Below are positions 5,152 through 7,512 of a stretch of 7,512 bases of DNA, piece by piece (position 1 is the stretch's first letter; each line of letters begins with the position of its first letter). Source of the stretch: Bacteroidales bacterium UBA3630 (GTDB lineage Bacteria; Bacteroidota; Bacteroidia; Bacteroidales; P3); contig DFLB01000067.1 in assembly GCA_002373995.1 (NCBI GenBank), forward strand, positions 1-7,512. Reading direction: 5' to 3'. Under the pieces are notes generated by a model. That model saw only the letters and a program-made list of their open reading frames with translations. It was not told the origin of the DNA and did not search any database. The translations under genes were made by a program, and so were the position numbers.

Positions 5152-5979
5152 ATGAAGATGATGAAAAACATTGTGCTGATGGCTGTAACCTGTTTGGTCT
5201 TAGCGGGTTGCAGCAGTTTCGACAAGTTGCTCAACGGCAACGATTTCGACGCGAAGTACGAGGCCGCCATGCGATACTACAACGACAACAGCTACTCGAA
5301 GGCCATCCAGCTCTTCGAAAACCTGACGCTGCACTACCGCGGCCGCGAGAATGCCGAAAACATCGGCTGGTACTATGCCCAGGCGCTCTATCACGAGAAA
5401 GACTACTACTCGGCGGGCTACCAGTTCAAGCGCTTCTCGCGCCAGTTTCCCTACAGCGAGCACGCTGAGGAGGCCATCTTCCTCTCGGCCTACTGCAAGT
5501 ACATGCAGTCGCCGTCGCACACACTCGACCAATCGCAGACGCGCGAAGCCATTGCGGACATGGAGTCGTTTGTCGAGCGCTATCCCCGCAGCAACCACAT
5601 CCCCGAGGTGAACCGCTACCTCGACGAACTGCGCGAGAAGCTCATCAAGAAAGACTACGAGATAGCCTACGGCTACTACTTCATCGAGGAATACTCGGCG
5701 GCCTACGAGTCGTTCCGCAACTTCCTCAACCTCTACCCCGAGGCACCGCAGCGCGAGGACGCCATGTACTACCAGCTCGAGGCGGGCTACCGCTACGCCA
5801 TCGGCAGCCGCGAGGAGAAGCAGCGCGAGCGCCTGCAGCATGTGGTGAACGACTTCGAGCGCTTCAGCAGCAGCTTCGCGGGTTCGAAACGCCTGGCTGC
5901 CGCGCAGCAAATCTACACCAAAGCCCGCGCCGCCCTGACCAACCTCGAAGAAGCGTCGCGGCCTGCGGAGAACCGATAA
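5152..5979 (+). CDS. bamD: Outer-membrane assembly lipoprotein BamD
   Basis: BamD is a periplasm-facing lipoprotein of the BAM complex, which folds beta-barrel proteins into the outer membrane. The 275-residue protein has a lipoprotein signal ending LVLAGC (Cys20 counted from 5152), then the Bacteroidota-style start SSFDKLLNGNDFDAKYEAAM. Tetratricopeptide-like helical pairs cover about 33-245, for example YNDNSYSKAIQLFENL, EKDYYSAGYQFKRFSRQFP and EEYSAAYESFRNFLNLYP. The region LDQSQTREAIADMESFVERYP fits BamD, in which the corresponding segment also begins LDQS. A TTG at 5143 extends the frame but overlaps the promoter box. ATGs at 5158 and 5161 are also possible starts and give a shorter n-region. 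rpoZ follows after 23 nt, and the bamD-rpoZ order is usual in Bacteroidales. The family assignment rests on remembered similarity. Confidence 0.93.
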   Translation: MKMMKNIVLMAVTCLVLAGCSSFDKLLNGNDFDAKYEAAMRYYNDNSYSKAIQLFENLTLHYRGRENAENIGWYYAQALYHEKDYYSAGYQFKRFSRQFPYSEHAEEAIFLSAYCKYMQSPSHTLDQSQTREAIADMESFVERYPRSNHIPEVNRYLDELREKLIKKDYEIAYGYYFIEEYSAAYESFRNFLNLYPEAPQREDAMYYQLEAGYRYAIGSREEKQRERLQHVVNDFERFSSSFAGSKRLAAAQQIYTKARAALTNLEEASRPAENR

Positions 5980-6002
5980 CAAAAAAAATACAATATAACA
6001 CT

Positions 6003-6377
6003 ATGGAAGAAAAGAAAAAAAAGGTGAACAACACAACGATCACCCGCAACACTGCCGAATTCAACAAGATGACCGGCAACATCTACGAGACGGTGGCTGT
6101 CCTCGCCAAACGTGCCAACCAGATCGCTATGGAGGAGAAGAGAGAACTGCACAACAAGATTGACGAATTCAAGAGCAGCAGCGACGCCATCGACGAGATG
6201 TACGAGAACCGCGAGCAGGTGGACCTGGTGCGCCGCTACGAGCAGCAGCCCAAACCCACGCTCGAAGCCACCGAGGAATACCTCGAAGGGAAGATATACT
6301 ACCGCAACCCCGCCAAGGAGGACCAGCAGAAGCAAAAACTCGAGGCCCTCGAGGAAGAGGTCATCAAGGAGATGTAA
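6003..6377 (+). CDS. rpoZ: RNA polymerase omega subunit, Bacteroidota type
   Basis: This 124-residue protein matches the Bacteroidota form of the omega subunit, which helps fold and hold the beta-prime subunit of RNA polymerase. The diagnostic core is TGNIYETVAVLAKRANQIA (24-42), corresponding to the omega/Rpb6 helix. It is followed by the lineage-specific segment YENREQVDLVRRYEQQPKPT (67-86) and a tail containing LEGKIYYRNPAKE (94-106). The start at 6003 is preceded by an AT-rich stretch without a clear Shine-Dalgarno sequence. The gene is 23 nt behind bamD, and its stop shares one base with the coaBC start (TAATG), so the three are very probably co-transcribed. The highly charged C-terminal end (QKQKLEALEEEVIKEM) may be a short helix. 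Confidence 0.93.
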   Translation: MEEKKKKVNNTTITRNTAEFNKMTGNIYETVAVLAKRANQIAMEEKRELHNKIDEFKSSSDAIDEMYENREQVDLVRRYEQQPKPTLEATEEYLEGKIYYRNPAKEDQQKQKLEALEEEVIKEM

Positions 6378-7512
6378 TGAACATCATTGTCGGCATCACG
6401 GGAGGCATAGCGGCCTACAAGGCGCCGGAGCTGGTGCGCCTGCTGAAGAAGGCAGGGCACGAGGTGCGGTGCGCCGCCACGGAGCACGCGCTGGAGTTCG
6501 TCACGAGGGTGACCCTGGAGACGGTCTCCGGGGCGCCGCTTTACAGCGACCTCTTCGCCTCGGGGCGCACGGAGCATATCTCCCTCAAGGACTGGGGCGA
6601 GATGCTGGTGGTGGCCCCGGCGACGGCCAACATCATAGGCAAGGTGGCCTCCGGCATAGCCGACGACGCGCTGAGCACGCTGCTGCTGGCCTTCTCGGGC
6701 AAGCCCGTGGTCATGGCCCCGGCCATGAACTGCGAGATGTGGGCGCACCCCGCCGTGCAGCGCAACGTAGAGACGCTCAAGTCGTGGGGCATCCGCATGG
6801 CAGGCCCCGCGGAGGGCGAGCTGGCCTGCGGCGTCAGCGGCGTGGGCCGCATGGCGGAACCGGAAGAGATAGTCCGGCATGTTGCAACAGTGTTGCAACA
6901 CACAGAGACCTTGGCCGGGCAACGCTGGCTGGTGACCGCCGGCCCCACCTACGAGCGCATCGACAGTGTGCGCTTCATAGGCAACTACAGCAGCGGCAAG
7001 ATGGGCTTCGCCCTGGCCGAAGCGCTGGCCGGCGCCGGTGCCGACGTGGAGCTGGTGACAGGGCCCACCCACCTTGACATATCAACACATCAAAGTATCA
7101 ACGTCCATCGCGTGGAGAGCGCCCGCGAGATGTACGCCGCCGCCACCGAGGTGTTCCCCCACTGCCGCGGGGCCATCCTCTCGGCCGCCGTGGCCGACTA
7201 CCGTCCGGCGGAGTGCGCCGACCACAAGCTGAAGAAGAACGGCTCGGAGGGCATGACCCTGGAGCTGGTGCAGAACCCCGACATACTGGCCACCCTCGGC
7301 ACAATGAAGACAGAAAAGCAGACGCTGGTGGGCTTCGCCCTGGAGACCGACAACGAGGAGGCCAACGCCCAGCGCAAGCTGGAAAAGAAGAACCTCGACT
7401 ACATAGTCCTCAACTCGCTGCGCGACCAAGGCGCCGGCTTCGGCGTGGACACCAACAAGGTGTACATCATAGGCCGCGACGGCAGCCGCACGGAGAGCCC
7501 CCTGCTGAGCAA
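6377..7512 (+). CDS. coaBC: Bifunctional phosphopantothenoylcysteine decarboxylase / phosphopantothenate-cysteine ligase (partial, C-terminus beyond window)
   Basis: CoaBC makes 4'-phosphopantetheine for coenzyme A: CoaB joins phosphopantothenate to cysteine using CTP, and CoaC decarboxylates the product with FMN. The frame is open for 378 codons to the right edge, against about 400 usual. The CoaC flavoprotein domain (about 1-170) shows ITGGIAAYKAPELVRLL, His67 in RTEHISL, VAPATANIIGK, the PAMN motif with Asn118, and the clamp ELACGVSGVGRM with Cys151. The CoaB domain (from about 182) shows WLVTAGPTYERIDSVRFIGN, the SSGKMG motif, SAAVADYRPAE, the KLKK lysines at 284-287 and QNPDIL. All expected catalytic residues present in this part are intact. 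The ATG overlaps the rpoZ stop by one base, indicating coupling. A short interdomain segment (residues 168-180) carries a duplicated 8-mer at DNA level. Confidence 0.97.
   Translation, partial: MNIIVGITGGIAAYKAPELVRLLKKAGHEVRCAATEHALEFVTRVTLETVSGAPLYSDLFASGRTEHISLKDWGEMLVVAPATANIIGKVASGIADDALSTLLLAFSGKPVVMAPAMNCEMWAHPAVQRNVETLKSWGIRMAGPAEGELACGVSGVGRMAEPEEIVRHVATVLQHTETLAGQRWLVTAGPTYERIDSVRFIGNYSSGKMGFALAEALAGAGADVELVTGPTHLDISTHQSINVHRVESAREMYAAATEVFPHCRGAILSAAVADYRPAECADHKLKKNGSEGMTLELVQNPDILATLGTMKTEKQTLVGFALETDNEEANAQRKLEKKNLDYIVLNSLRDQGAGFGVDTNKVYIIGRDGSRTESPLLS

Overview
The window looks like chromosomal DNA from a member of the Bacteroidales (phylum Bacteroidota). The gene set is BamD, then a Bacteroidota-type RNA polymerase omega subunit, then CoaBC. 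Several genes have TAnnTTTG promoter boxes and AT-rich leaders without a clear Shine-Dalgarno sequence. Most genes are GC-rich, while their promoter regions are very AT-rich. No tRNA, rRNA, CRISPR array, transposase or phage gene was seen.

Minus-strand block (4639 down to 1). A predicted outer-membrane beta-barrel protein (3926-4639) overlaps by 7 nt a lipoprotein of the calcineurin-like metallophosphatase family (3069-3932). After about 95 nt holding a promoter comes guaA, GMP synthase (1447-2973). Two nucleotides past the guaA stop begins a secreted LysM protein (1-1444), which runs off the left edge. From its residue 112 to the edge (residue 481) it is built of repeated Val-His-Asp-Thr-Thr motifs. 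This gene has no stop inside the window, so a search for closed ORFs would miss it. It is the most unusual element here.

Divergent intergenic region (4640-5151, about 510 nt). It holds a good promoter for the barrel/phosphatase pair and a -7 box for bamD. It also holds several unexplained DNA structures: a 12-bp perfect palindrome, a 7-bp-stem hairpin leading into an 11-bp tandem repeat, a G-rich tract with a duplicated 14-mer, and a GC-rich stem-loop. I see no convincing gene in it.

Plus-strand block (5152 to 7512). bamD (outer-membrane assembly lipoprotein), rpoZ (omega) and coaBC (coenzyme A synthesis) form a tight apparent operon. rpoZ and coaBC overlap by one base. coaBC is cut by the right edge, probably a few tens of codons from its end.

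Functionally, the window mixes housekeeping genes (GMP, CoA, RNA polymerase, outer-membrane assembly) with three envelope proteins of unknown role: barrel, lipoprotein phosphatase and LysM-repeat protein. In the repeat protein, each of the 33 Asp residues from 112 on is followed by Thr, and 31 of these fit the known Bacteroides O-glycosylation motif D(S/T)(A/I/L/V/M/T). All spacings between these Asp residues are even. This suggests a heavily glycosylated, beta-extended surface or periplasmic stalk. That role is inference.
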